Assembly (NCBI RefSeq): GCF_035117555.1
Contig: NZ_JAYKPK010000001.1
Coordinates: 558,001-622,000 of the forward strand
Length of the DNA: 64,000 nt
DNA from: Yoonia sp035117555
GTDB lineage: Bacteria > Pseudomonadota > Alphaproteobacteria > Rhodobacterales > Rhodobacteraceae
Direction of reading: 5' to 3'
Part shown: positions 53,724 through 61,450 of the stretch, in pieces
How positions within the stretch are numbered: position 1 is the stretch's first letter
Layout: the number at the start of each line of letters is the position of its first letter
The notes under the pieces: generated by a model
Seen by the model: only the letters and a program-made list of their open reading frames with translations
Databases searched by the model: none
What the model was told of the DNA's origin: nothing
Program-made: the position numbers and the translations under genes

Positions 53724-55234
53724 CAGGTAACATCCTTAACTTGTGTATTTTTACGTCTGTCTTTCAAAATCCCGCGGATGGCCCAGGCGATGGACAGCAA
53801 CGCGGCAACAAGAAACACAAGGCTGACAGGGCGGGTCAGAAACAGTGACCAATCATTTTCGGTCATCAAAGCACGGCGCAGATTGGTTTCAGCAATCGGG
53901 CCAAGGATCACGGCCAGCACCAATGGAGCGAGCGGATAATCCAGCGCCTTCATCGCATAACCAAAAATCCCGATGGCGATAAGAAGCGACAGATCACTGA
54001 CCCGGTTGTTCAGGGCGAATGTACCCACGATGCAGCAGACCAGCACAGTCGGCACGATCACCCATTTGGGCACCTCGGCGACACGCAGAAAAGCACGCAT
54101 CGACACGACACAGATAAACAGCATCATCAGGCTGGACACAGCCATGGCGATGAACATGCCATAGACAAGGTCCGGGTTATCCATGATCAACCGTGGCCCG
54201 ATGGAAATGCCATGCACCATCAGGGCGGCCAGCAGGATCGCATCTACCGCAGACCCCGGAATCCCGAGAGAGATCATCGGAATAAGCCCGCCACCAGCAG
54301 TAGCCGAATTGCCCGATTCCGAGGCGACGACGCCTTCGGGATTGCCTTGGCCGAAACTTTCCGGCGTTTTCGACGCGCGCTTGGCCTGATCATAGGCAAT
54401 CAGGTTGGCGATCGACCCGCCCGCCCCCGGCAGCGCACCAATCGCCACGCCGATCATCGAGGACCGGATCAGGTTGACAGGCCCAGCCAACACTTCGCGC
54501 ATCACGGCGAAATTGTTGAACTTGATCTCGCCCTTCACCAGCTTTTCGCCGCTATGGATCGTCTTGGGGTCTTCGACTTCGCTGGCAAGTTGCGAAATTG
54601 CATAAATCCCGATCAGCACGATCAGAAACGGCAGGCCAGCGCGCAAGGCGTCGATCCCCATGTCAAACCGTGGGCGTCCCATCATCGGGTCCGTGCCAAT
54701 GGTGGCAATCGCCAGACCGATCAAACCCGAAATCAAACCGCGTTGCAGCGAATGGCCCACAAGGCTCGCCACAATCGTCAGCGCGAATACGATCAGGCTG
54801 AAATATTCCCACGGCCCCAACCTGACCGCAAAAACCGCCAGCGGCGGTGCTGCAACAATCAGCACCAGTGTCGAAATGACAGTCCCAAAGAATGACGCCC
54901 AGACACCCAAGGCCAACGCCCGCCCCGGTTCGCCCTTGCGGGCCATGGGATAGGCGTCGAATGTCGTGGCAAGCGCCGATGGCGTGCCCGGAATACCCAG
55001 CAAGGCGGCGGATATCAGACCACCCGTATAGCCGCCCACATAGACCGCCAGCATGACCGACACGCCCTGCAACGGCGGCAAGGCAAAGGTCAGCGGCAGC
55101 GTCAGCACAATGGCCATGGTGACGGTAAAGCCGGGAATGGCCGCAGCGACGATCCCGGCAATGGCGCCGAAGAACATCATGATCAAGGTCGAGAAAGACA
55201 GCACCTCAGAGGCGCCAAGAAGAAACGCGTCCAT
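53723..55234 (-). CDS. tctA: Tripartite tricarboxylate transporter, TctA subunit
   Basis: A 503-residue large permease of the TctABC (TTT) family with about eleven helices. Hallmark segments: GAIAGIVAAAIPGFTVTMAI, VYVGGYTGGLISAALLGIPGTPSALATTFD, and AGGGLIPMISLGIPGSAVDAILLAALMVHG. It transports an organic anion captured by TctC. It overlaps the ggt gene by one base and follows tctB by six. Confidence 0.93.
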   Translation of the reverse strand: MDAFLLGASEVLSFSTLIMMFFGAIAGIVAAAIPGFTVTMAIVLTLPLTFALPPLQGVSVMLAVYVGGYTGGLISAALLGIPGTPSALATTFDAYPMARKGEPGRALALGVWASFFGTVISTLVLIVAAPPLAVFAVRLGPWEYFSLIVFALTIVASLVGHSLQRGLISGLIGLAIATIGTDPMMGRPRFDMGIDALRAGLPFLIVLIGIYAISQLASEVEDPKTIHSGEKLVKGEIKFNNFAVMREVLAGPVNLIRSSMIGVAIGALPGAGGSIANLIAYDQAKRASKTPESFGQGNPEGVVASESGNSATAGGGLIPMISLGIPGSAVDAILLAALMVHGISIGPRLIMDNPDLVYGMFIAMAVSSLMMLFICVVSMRAFLRVAEVPKWVIVPTVLVCCIVGTFALNNRVSDLSLLIAIGIFGYAMKALDYPLAPLVLAVILGPIAETNLRRALMTENDWSLFLTRPVSLVFLVAALLSIAWAIRGILKDRRKNTQVKDVT

Positions 55235-55240
55235 AGAATG

Positions 55241-55750
55241 TTACCTTCCTCTGGGCAAAAAGACGTTGAAGACTTCGGCGAAAAGCCAGTTCAGCCCGAA
55301 TGAAAAGATCAGCGACAGGATCACGCAAAGCACCACTGCTTTTTTGGTCCTGGGCGATAATGTCAGCAAGAAGACGAGCAGGAAAACCAGTGTCGCGATG
55401 GGATAGCCGATGATCGGCATCGCCGTGATATAGATGATCAGGAACGCGAACATCAGCAGCACAAGGTACCGGGTTCTGGCCCATAAAACGACCTGCGACG
55501 CAAAGCGGGGATAAGCCTCGGCCGGGATCTGGCGAACTGACCCGACAATGGCGCTGACCAGCAGCAGGCTCAAAAGCACATGCACCAGCATGGGGAATGC
55601 GCCTGCACCCAATGCCTCGAACCGCGATGTCGGGATGCTCAGCGCCTCAATGAACATGCCGATGGATGCCGCCAGCAGCGCGACATAGGACAGAAGGCGC
55701 GCGATCTCGCCCGCCTCCTGCGTCAGAACCTGATCACGATTGTCGTTCAA
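55241..55750 (-). CDS. tctB: Tripartite tricarboxylate transporter, TctB subunit
   Basis: A 169-residue small TctB membrane subunit with four predicted helices. Sequence is poorly conserved, as usual for TctB, but the size, helix pattern and position between tctC and tctA are decisive. It overlaps tctC by four bases. Confidence 0.88.
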   Translation of the reverse strand: MNDNRDQVLTQEAGEIARLLSYVALLAASIGMFIEALSIPTSRFEALGAGAFPMLVHVLLSLLLVSAIVGSVRQIPAEAYPRFASQVVLWARTRYLVLLMFAFLIIYITAMPIIGYPIATLVFLLVFLLTLSPRTKKAVVLCVILSLIFSFGLNWLFAEVFNVFLPRGR

Positions 55751-56697
55751 GGCGCGATAACCTCGGCCAGACGCTCAACAGTGTCGCTCAGATTGCTAAG
55801 ATATGCGGTGTAATCTTCACGACCACGGAACATGACGTCAGCACCTGAATTGTTGATCTGCTCGATAAAGGTTTCATCCATCGCCAATTGTTCCAGCGCA
55901 GCCTCTAGTGTCACCTGCACATCCTCCGGCACGCCCTTGGGCACGACAATGCCACGTGTGATCAACAGATCCAGATCAGCGCCCATTTCCAGAAAGGTCG
56001 GCACATCGGGTGTTTGTGCAATCCGCTCTTCCGTCCCGGAGGCAAGGAACAGCAGATCACCGTTTTCCGCGAATGAAAGCGACGAAGAAATATCGCCGAT
56101 GGCCACATCAAGATTGCCACCCACAACAGCGCGGATACGTTCACCCGTGCCTTCATAGCCGACATAGCGCCATTCAAAATCAAACGCCTCGGCGATCATG
56201 GCAGCATGCAGATGCGGCACACCGCCCAAAGTCACACCGACGGTCAGCGCATTGGGATTTTCCTGCGCATAGGCGACCATTCCTTCAAAATCGTCAAACG
56301 GCTGGTCGGTGGCCGCCACAAGATATTGCGGTGACGCTGTCATCAGCGCGATCAGGTCGAAATCATCCCATGCCAGATCCGTCATCCCGACCGCAGTCGC
56401 GGTCAAAAGCCCCTCATGCACCTGGCTGATCGTATAGCCATCTGCGGGGCGGCGCACCGCCTCGGCCAGACCGACCGTGCCACCAACGCCGCCAATGTTG
56501 ATCACCGGCATTTCGGCGCCAAGATATTCAGAAATGTTATTCGCAATGATCCGCATCAGGATGTCGCTGCCGCCACCGGGGGCCCAGGGCACGATGAATT
56601 CAACCGGCCGTGTCGGATAATCCTGTGCAAATACGGGCTGCACCATCATCGCCGCTGCCAGTCCGGCGCCCGCGATAGTCCGTGTGAATTTCGTCAT
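55747..56697 (-). CDS. tctC: Tripartite tricarboxylate transporter, TctC/Bug receptor
   Basis: A 316-residue periplasmic receptor of the Bug/TctC family with a Sec signal (cleavage near VFAQ-DYP, about residue 25). Family features: YPTRPVEFIVPWAPGGGSDILMRIIA and INIGGVGGTVGLAEAVRRPADGYTI. It binds an organic anion; the coupled ggt suggests a gamma-glutamyl or similar ligand, by inference. AGGAG precedes the ATG. First gene of a four-gene operon divergent from a LysR gene. Confidence 0.92.
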   Translation of the reverse strand: MTKFTRTIAGAGLAAAMMVQPVFAQDYPTRPVEFIVPWAPGGGSDILMRIIANNISEYLGAEMPVINIGGVGGTVGLAEAVRRPADGYTISQVHEGLLTATAVGMTDLAWDDFDLIALMTASPQYLVAATDQPFDDFEGMVAYAQENPNALTVGVTLGGVPHLHAAMIAEAFDFEWRYVGYEGTGERIRAVVGGNLDVAIGDISSSLSFAENGDLLFLASGTEERIAQTPDVPTFLEMGADLDLLITRGIVVPKGVPEDVQVTLEAALEQLAMDETFIEQINNSGADVMFRGREDYTAYLSNLSDTVERLAEVIAP

Positions 56698-56787
56698 GGG
56701 TGTCTCCTTGTTGGTTGCCTTAAATATTGGCCTTCCCCTTGGCTACAAAGAAAGCAAAGGCGCATAAAGCGATTTTATTTGATGTTT

Positions 56788-56808
56788 AGATAAAGCTTTG
56801 CTTAATCT
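56788..56808. promoter_or_regulatory. LysR-type operator candidate
   Basis: A 21-bp dyad, AGATAAAGC-TTT-GCTTAATCT, pairs eight of nine positions. It lies between tctC and the LysR gene, ending six bases before the LysR start codon, and has the AT-rich interrupted dyad form typical of LysR sites. It would cover the LysR transcription start region, consistent with autorepression. Confidence 0.55.
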
Positions 56809-56814
56809 ACACCC

Positions 56815-57693
56815 ATGGATATACGTCAACTTCAGACAATCATCGCCGTTGCCGACACTGGCAGCCTTGTCACGGCAGCCGGTGTTGTGAACCTCACACC
56901 ATCGGCAGTAAGCCAGCAAATTCAATCACTTGAGGGGGAACTTGGTGTAGACCTATTCGACCGCAAGAAACGCCCTTTACAACTGAATGCCAAGGGCGAG
57001 GAATTCCTGCGCGCGGCCCGTGACATCGTGCAGACAATGACCGAAACCAGAATGATCATTTCTGGCGGCCGCACCGCCGGTATGCTTACTTTCGGGGCGA
57101 TCCGCACGGTTTCTACGCATCTTGTGTCCGAAGCCTTCGTCCGGATGCGGGCAAGCTATCCTGACCTGACCTTTCAGATGAATGTCGGCATGTCCGAACG
57201 GCTATTGTCCAATGTGGCAGCAGGAAGGTTGGATGCCGCCCTTGTCGCGGAACACGTCGGGGTTCCTGCGGGTCTTGTCTGGCGGCCAGTCCTGACAGAA
57301 CCGCTGGTCATGATCGCCCCTGCCGGGAATGAAGGCCGGTCCGAAGTCTGGCTTTTGCGCAATCTGCCCTTTATCCGCTATGCGACCAGCGTGCCGCTTG
57401 CCCGTCAGATCGAAACCGAGCTGTCGCGCATGTCGGTGACGCCACGCGAAATTGCTGTCACCAATACCATGCCTGCGGTCGTCGGCATGGTGCAGGCCGG
57501 GCTTGGCGTGGCGATCGTGCCGCAAATCGCCATCTACAACGTCAGCCCGCAGTCGCTGTACTGGCAGCCCTTCTGCGACGGCGCGATCACACGTTGCGTT
57601 GGGCTTGTGCAGCGGCAGGTGTCGTCCCGCTCAAAGGTATTGGCGCAGCTGTATCAAGTGCTTGTGGATCACGTTGAAACCAGCGCGCCGTAG
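56815..57693 (+). CDS. LysR-family regulator of tct-ggt operon
   Basis: A 292-residue LysR regulator. N-terminal winged helix (LQTIIAVADTGSLVTAAGVVNLTPSAVSQQIQSLEGELGVDLFDR, residues about 5-50) and a co-inducer domain with the NVAAGRLDAALVAE and GLGVAIVPQIA segments. No Shine-Dalgarno is visible before ATG 56815, where the operator dyad sits instead, so its mRNA may be leaderless. Divergence from tctC marks the tct-ggt operon as its target. Confidence 0.92.
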   Translation: MDIRQLQTIIAVADTGSLVTAAGVVNLTPSAVSQQIQSLEGELGVDLFDRKKRPLQLNAKGEEFLRAARDIVQTMTETRMIISGGRTAGMLTFGAIRTVSTHLVSEAFVRMRASYPDLTFQMNVGMSERLLSNVAAGRLDAALVAEHVGVPAGLVWRPVLTEPLVMIAPAGNEGRSEVWLLRNLPFIRYATSVPLARQIETELSRMSVTPREIAVTNTMPAVVGMVQAGLGVAIVPQIAIYNVSPQSLYWQPFCDGAITRCVGLVQRQVSSRSKVLAQLYQVLVDHVETSAP

Positions 57694-57728
57694 TTTCGGC
57701 ACTGCTGTACTGATCAGCGAAGCCTGAC

Positions 57729-58274
57729 TTAAGCTATGCTTTTCCACTTCACCGGGGTCACGTTGACAATATGATCACCCACATTGACCATCAGATCGCC
57801 GTCCTGGATATTGATCTGAAGCTTCATTGACCGGTTTGCCAGTGCGGCCAGTCTGGCCGTGTCATCCTCGGAAAAATTGGTGACTTCAAGATTATCGAAC
57901 CGGGTCGTGCTGTTCTTGACCTTGTCCCACCACATATCGGCGGTCCTGCCGCCATAAGGGTAGATGAACACCTTATCCGCCTTGCCACAGGACTGACGTA
58001 TCACCTTTTCGCTGGGCAACCCGAGAGCAACCCAGACGTCAAGTTCGCCGCTCAGGCTTTTCTGCCAGATGTCCGGTTCATCATCGGTCGACAGGCCCTT
58101 TGTCATTTCCAGATGCTCATGCGCATTGAGCGCAAAAGCCAAAATCCGTACCATCAGCCGTTCATCGGTCTCTGACGGGTGTTTGGCAACGGTCAGCTTA
58201 TGGGTCTCATAATAATGCCGATCCATGTCAGAGACTGACAATTCAACTTTATAAATAGTGGCATTTTGCGCCAT
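57729..58274 (-). CDS. yaeQ: YaeQ family protein
   Basis: A 181-residue YaeQ-family protein: the family start ATIYKVELSVSDMDRHYYETHKLTVAKHPSETDERLMVRILAFALNA is split over residues 5-50, followed by LDVWVALGLPSEKVIRQSCGKA and WWDKV. The fold is related to PD-(D/E)XK nucleases but no function is established. AGGA lies before the ATG. It is convergent with the LysR gene. Confidence 0.9.
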   Translation of the reverse strand: MAQNATIYKVELSVSDMDRHYYETHKLTVAKHPSETDERLMVRILAFALNAHEHLEMTKGLSTDDEPDIWQKSLSGELDVWVALGLPSEKVIRQSCGKADKVFIYPYGGRTADMWWDKVKNSTTRFDNLEVTNFSEDDTARLAALANRSMKLQINIQDGDLMVNVGDHIVNVTPVKWKSIA

Positions 58275-58433
58275 GACGTGTCCTAAATCTTCAATGATTG
58301 GGATGCGTACTGCGTCTGGTCACGTAGTGAAAGCAGATAACCATCGGCGACTGCCACCACGCGCGCCTTTTGCTTTATCCGTCACATTGCGGATGACGAT
58401 TTCAGCGTCACGCTAAAACCGTCAGACGTCATT

Positions 58434-59357
58434 TCAGGACCAGGGGCCCCCGCGTCCGCGATTGCGTGTCGTGGGAACACCGCTTCTGACAAAAGGCTCT
58501 GCCGCGACCTGCGATGCGCCCTTGGTTTGCCCCGCCATCGCGCGCAATGCGGCAATTCGGTTCTCGGTCGCGGGATGGGTCGCGAACAGGTTGTCGTGTT
58601 TATGCGCATGCAGCGGATTGATGATGAACATATGCGCCGTCGCCGGGTTGCGCTCTGCCGCGTGATTGTCGATCTGCGCCGCACCCACGGCGATTTTTTC
58701 CAACGCCGATGCGAGCCAGAGCGGGTTGCCACAAATTTCCGCACCGGCCTTATCGGCGGCATATTCCCGTGTCCGGCTGATCGCCATCTGCACCAGCGCT
58801 GCGGCGAAAGGTGCAAGGAACATCAAGGCCAATGTGCCGATCATCCCGAGCCGTTCACGCGAACCGCCAAAAAACATGGCAAAATTGGCCAACATCGAAA
58901 TTGCACCGGCGAAGGTGGCCGTCACTGTCATGATCGCCGTATCGTGGTTGCGGATATGGGCCAGTTCATGCGCGATGACGCCCGTCAGTTCCTCGCGACT
59001 GAGGCTGCGCATCAGGCCGGTCGTCACCGCAACGGCTGCATTCGCCGGGTTGCGCCCGGTTGCAAAGGCATTGGGTTGCGGCGTGTCGATCAGATACACT
59101 TTGGGCTCCGGCAGGCCCGCGTTGCGTGCAAGATCGGCAGTCATGGCATGCAGGCCAAGACGGTCACCCCGGATGACAGGCTGGGCATTATGCATCCGCA
59201 GGATCATCCGATCCGAGTTCCACCAGGTATAGACATTCATCGCGGCGGCAACGACCACTGCGATCAGCGCGCCCCCGGCTCCGCCCAGCAGGTAGCCAAT
59301 GCCCATGAACAGCGCGGTCATCGCCGCCATCAATATCGCTGTCTTCACATAACCCAT
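58434..59357 (-). CDS. htpX: Zinc metalloprotease HtpX
   Basis: A 307-residue membrane protease (M48B) for quality control of membrane proteins. Two N-terminal helices (residues about 5-42), the zinc motif HELAH at 130-134, two further hydrophobic segments, and the third zinc ligand in EYAADKAGAEI. Start ATG 59357 follows GGAGA; the longer frame to 59447 adds no HtpX-like sequence. The C-terminal tail (after about residue 285) is glycine- and arginine-rich. Confidence 0.93.
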   Translation of the reverse strand: MGYVKTAILMAAMTALFMGIGYLLGGAGGALIAVVVAAAMNVYTWWNSDRMILRMHNAQPVIRGDRLGLHAMTADLARNAGLPEPKVYLIDTPQPNAFATGRNPANAAVAVTTGLMRSLSREELTGVIAHELAHIRNHDTAIMTVTATFAGAISMLANFAMFFGGSRERLGMIGTLALMFLAPFAAALVQMAISRTREYAADKAGAEICGNPLWLASALEKIAVGAAQIDNHAAERNPATAHMFIINPLHAHKHDNLFATHPATENRIAALRAMAGQTKGASQVAAEPFVRSGVPTTRNRGRGGPWS

Positions 59358-59490
59358 CTTTGTCTCCGAAAAGTTGTCACTGTGACACGCGGTAGATATG
59401 GGTAAGCGACTGGACGCGTGCAAGCACGTCCAGCACGCAGCGGTCATGACAGGTTAGCAGGCAGCAAGAACGGCTTTAACCAGCACCAGT

Positions 59491-59964
59491 TCAGTTGGCG
59501 TTTTCAGCCAACCAATTGCTCATTTCTTCCATCTCTGCGACCTGTGCCGCGATAATTGCTTCGGCAAGCGCCAGCATTTGCGGGTCCTGACCATGGTCAA
59601 TCAGCACTTCGGCCATGTCGATGGCGCCCTGATGGTGGGCAATCATCCCGCAGGCGAAGGCGATGTCGGCATCTTCATTCATCATCCCGTCATGCATGGC
59701 GGGCATGGAGATCATCATCCGGCGCATGTTTTCCTGCACGTGCTCTGGCATGGCCGCAAGATCGACCCCGTCCATATCCATCATGCCACCATCCGTTTCG
59801 GCATCCATGCTGCCATGCCCCATCGCAGAATGGTCCATATCGCCCATCGCGGTCTCAACATTGCATTGTTCGGGAAGCTGGAACTCTGCCTCTTGCGCGG
59901 CGGCAGAGAATGACAGCGCAAGCGTCGTTGCCGCCGCTGTGAGGATTGTCTTTGTATATGTCAT
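59491..59964 (-). CDS. DUF305 periplasmic protein, copper-linked
   Basis: A 157-residue secreted protein with Sec signal (cleavage near SAAA-QEA, about residue 23). A Met/His/Asp-rich segment (residues about 38-70, with repeated DMDH, GHGSM, GGMMDM) could bind copper. The DUF305 core has the MIAHHQGAIDMAEVLIDHG motif. The family often neighbours copper-resistance genes. A CueR-like promoter (60067-60098) lies upstream on this strand, so copper induction is likely. Molecular role is not established. Confidence 0.88.
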   Translation of the reverse strand: MTYTKTILTAAATTLALSFSAAAQEAEFQLPEQCNVETAMGDMDHSAMGHGSMDAETDGGMMDMDGVDLAAMPEHVQENMRRMMISMPAMHDGMMNEDADIAFACGMIAHHQGAIDMAEVLIDHGQDPQMLALAEAIIAAQVAEMEEMSNWLAENAN

Positions 59965-60066
59965 TGTGGTTCTCCTGATTTTCTATCTGTCTGGGCGCGT
60001 CCACCGCGCCTTGTCGTTTCAACATCGAACAGCATGCCCCCCGATAGGCGACAACATCGCTAGGGA

Positions 60067-60098
60067 GATATGGGGATTCCAGCTACTGGAAGGTCAAG
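60067..60098 (-). promoter_or_regulatory. CueR-like promoter for DUF305 gene
   Basis: On the minus strand, TTGACC (60097-60092) and CATATC (60072-60067) are separated by 19 bases, the long spacer of MerR-family-controlled promoters. The interrupted dyad CCTTCCAG / CTGGAATCC lies in the spacer, closely like the CueR site of the E. coli copA promoter. The transcript would start about 95 bases before the DUF305 ATG. Confidence 0.75.
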
Positions 60099-60130
60099 CG
60101 CCGCCGCGAAGATTTATTTTGTGGCGCGGA

Positions 60131-60162
60131 CTTGACCTTCCTGCCGCTGGAATCCCCATGTC
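60131..60162 (+). promoter_or_regulatory. CueR-like promoter for DUF411 gene
   Basis: On the plus strand, TTGACC (60132-60137) and CATGTC (60157-60162) are separated by 19 bases, with CCTTCC and CTGGAATCCCC in the spacer. It is nearly identical to the divergent site at 60067-60098; only about six central bases differ, so one copper regulator should control both. The DUF411 start is about 45 bases from the predicted transcription start. Confidence 0.75.
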
Positions 60163-60212
60163 TTGTTCCAAGGGTCTTTGGGACCAAAACTTGGCACAAG
60201 AAGGATTTGAAT

Positions 60213-60668
60213 ATGATGGATCGACGGATATTCTTGGCATCGATGGTAGGAACCATGGCTTCTGCCTCCGCTGTGATGGCTGCCTCGCCCCAAGGGAGAA
60301 CCGATATGATAGAGGTTGTCCGGTCACCCGATTGTGGCTGTTGCGGTGCATGGATCACCCATCTGCAAGAGCATGGCTTCAGCGTCGCGGAGGTGTTGTC
60401 CGACGACATGACCGCCGTAAAAGATCGTCACGCCGTCCCGGCACAGCTGAGATCCTGTCACACCGGCGTTATCGACAGCTACGTGATTGAAGGGCATGTG
60501 CCGGCGCAGGATATCCAAAGACTGCTTGAGGAACGCCCGCAGGCAGACGGGCTTGCCGTGCCCGGCATGCCCATTGGTTCACCGGGGATGGAAATGGGGG
60601 ATCGGACTGACACTTATGACGTTGTTCTGTGGTCAGGGTCCGAGACACAGATTTTTTCGACATATTGA
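60213..60668 (+). CDS. DUF411 metal-binding protein
   Basis: A 151-residue exported protein. The N-terminus MMDRRIFLASMVGTMASASAVMA is a signal peptide, possibly Tat (DRR). The mature part carries SPDCGCCGAW, HLQEHGF, LRSCHTGVIDSYVIEGHVPAQDI and GMPIGSPGMEMG: the DUF411 core, with four Cys and several Met/His able to bind copper. The start follows AAGGA and is downstream of the CueR-like promoter. DUF411 proteins occur beside copper and silver efflux genes. Confidence 0.88.
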   Translation: MMDRRIFLASMVGTMASASAVMAASPQGRTDMIEVVRSPDCGCCGAWITHLQEHGFSVAEVLSDDMTAVKDRHAVPAQLRSCHTGVIDSYVIEGHVPAQDIQRLLEERPQADGLAVPGMPIGSPGMEMGDRTDTYDVVLWSGSETQIFSTY

Positions 60669-60677
60669 GGGAACGCA

Positions 60678-61439
60678 ATGGCACAGACACCACAGAGAAC
60701 GGCCAGCCTTCACCGGATGGTCACGCCCGAGCATACCTGCCCCTACGGGCTCAAATCGCTGGATCTGCTGAAACGGCATGGTTACATCGTCGAGGATCAT
60801 CATCTTGAAACGCGCGAACAAACCGATGCGTTCAAGGAAAAACACGATGTGAAAACCACCCCACAAACCTTTATCGACGGGCAGCGGATCGGCGGCTATG
60901 ACGATCTGCTGGCACATTTTGGCAAGGACTTGCCGGATGCGGATGCAACCACCTATACGCCGGTCATCGCGCTTTTCGCGATGGCTGCGGCGATGGCTGG
61001 GGCCACAAGCTGGGCTTTTTCCGGGCAGGTCATCACCATCCTCGCCGCCGAATGGTTCATCGCCATCGCCATGTGCCTGCTGGCCTTGCAAAAGCTCAAG
61101 GATATCGAAAGCTTTTCGACGATGTTCCTGAACTATGACCTTCTGGCGCAACGCTGGGTACGATACGGCTACATCTACCCATTTGCAGAAGGGCTTGCCG
61201 GTGTTCTGATGATCGCGGGTGCGTTGATGTGGCTGTCAATTCCCGTCGCCCTGTTTATCGGCACGATTGGCGCGGTCTCGGTTTTCAAGGCCGTCTACAT
61301 TGACAAGCGCGAGCTGAAATGTGCCTGCGTCGGCGGCGATAGCAACGTTCCTTTGGGGTTCGTTTCCCTGACCGAGAACCTGATGATGATCGGCATGGCC
61401 GTATGGATGCTGATAAAAATCGGGACTCTCGGCCATTGA
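60678..61439 (+). CDS. Glutaredoxin-MauE fusion membrane protein
   Basis: A 253-residue two-part protein. Residues about 8-85 are a glutaredoxin-like domain with CPYG (about 21-24) and TTPQTFIDGQRIGGYDDL. Residues about 95-253 hold four membrane helices of the MauE/DoxX redox type and the pair CAC in a C-terminal loop (KCACVGGDSNVP). It may pass electrons or thiols across the membrane, for example to cysteine-rich DUF411 protein. GAGGG precedes the ATG, ten bases after DUF411, so it is in the same copper-responsive operon. Confidence 0.85.
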   Translation: MAQTPQRTASLHRMVTPEHTCPYGLKSLDLLKRHGYIVEDHHLETREQTDAFKEKHDVKTTPQTFIDGQRIGGYDDLLAHFGKDLPDADATTYTPVIALFAMAAAMAGATSWAFSGQVITILAAEWFIAIAMCLLALQKLKDIESFSTMFLNYDLLAQRWVRYGYIYPFAEGLAGVLMIAGALMWLSIPVALFIGTIGAVSVFKAVYIDKRELKCACVGGDSNVPLGFVSLTENLMMIGMAVWMLIKIGTLGH

Positions 61440-61450
61440 TTATCGCGAAA

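Noticed and set aside
52257..53939. A 560-residue plus-strand frame opposite the ggt gene
   Set aside because: It is a shadow of the well supported gamma-glutamyltransferase gene and has unlikely His/Arg/Gln-rich composition.
59410..59433. Stem-loop between htpX and the DUF305 gene as a terminator
   Set aside because: Arms CTGGAC / GTCCAG pair but no U-run follows in either direction, so termination is not supported.
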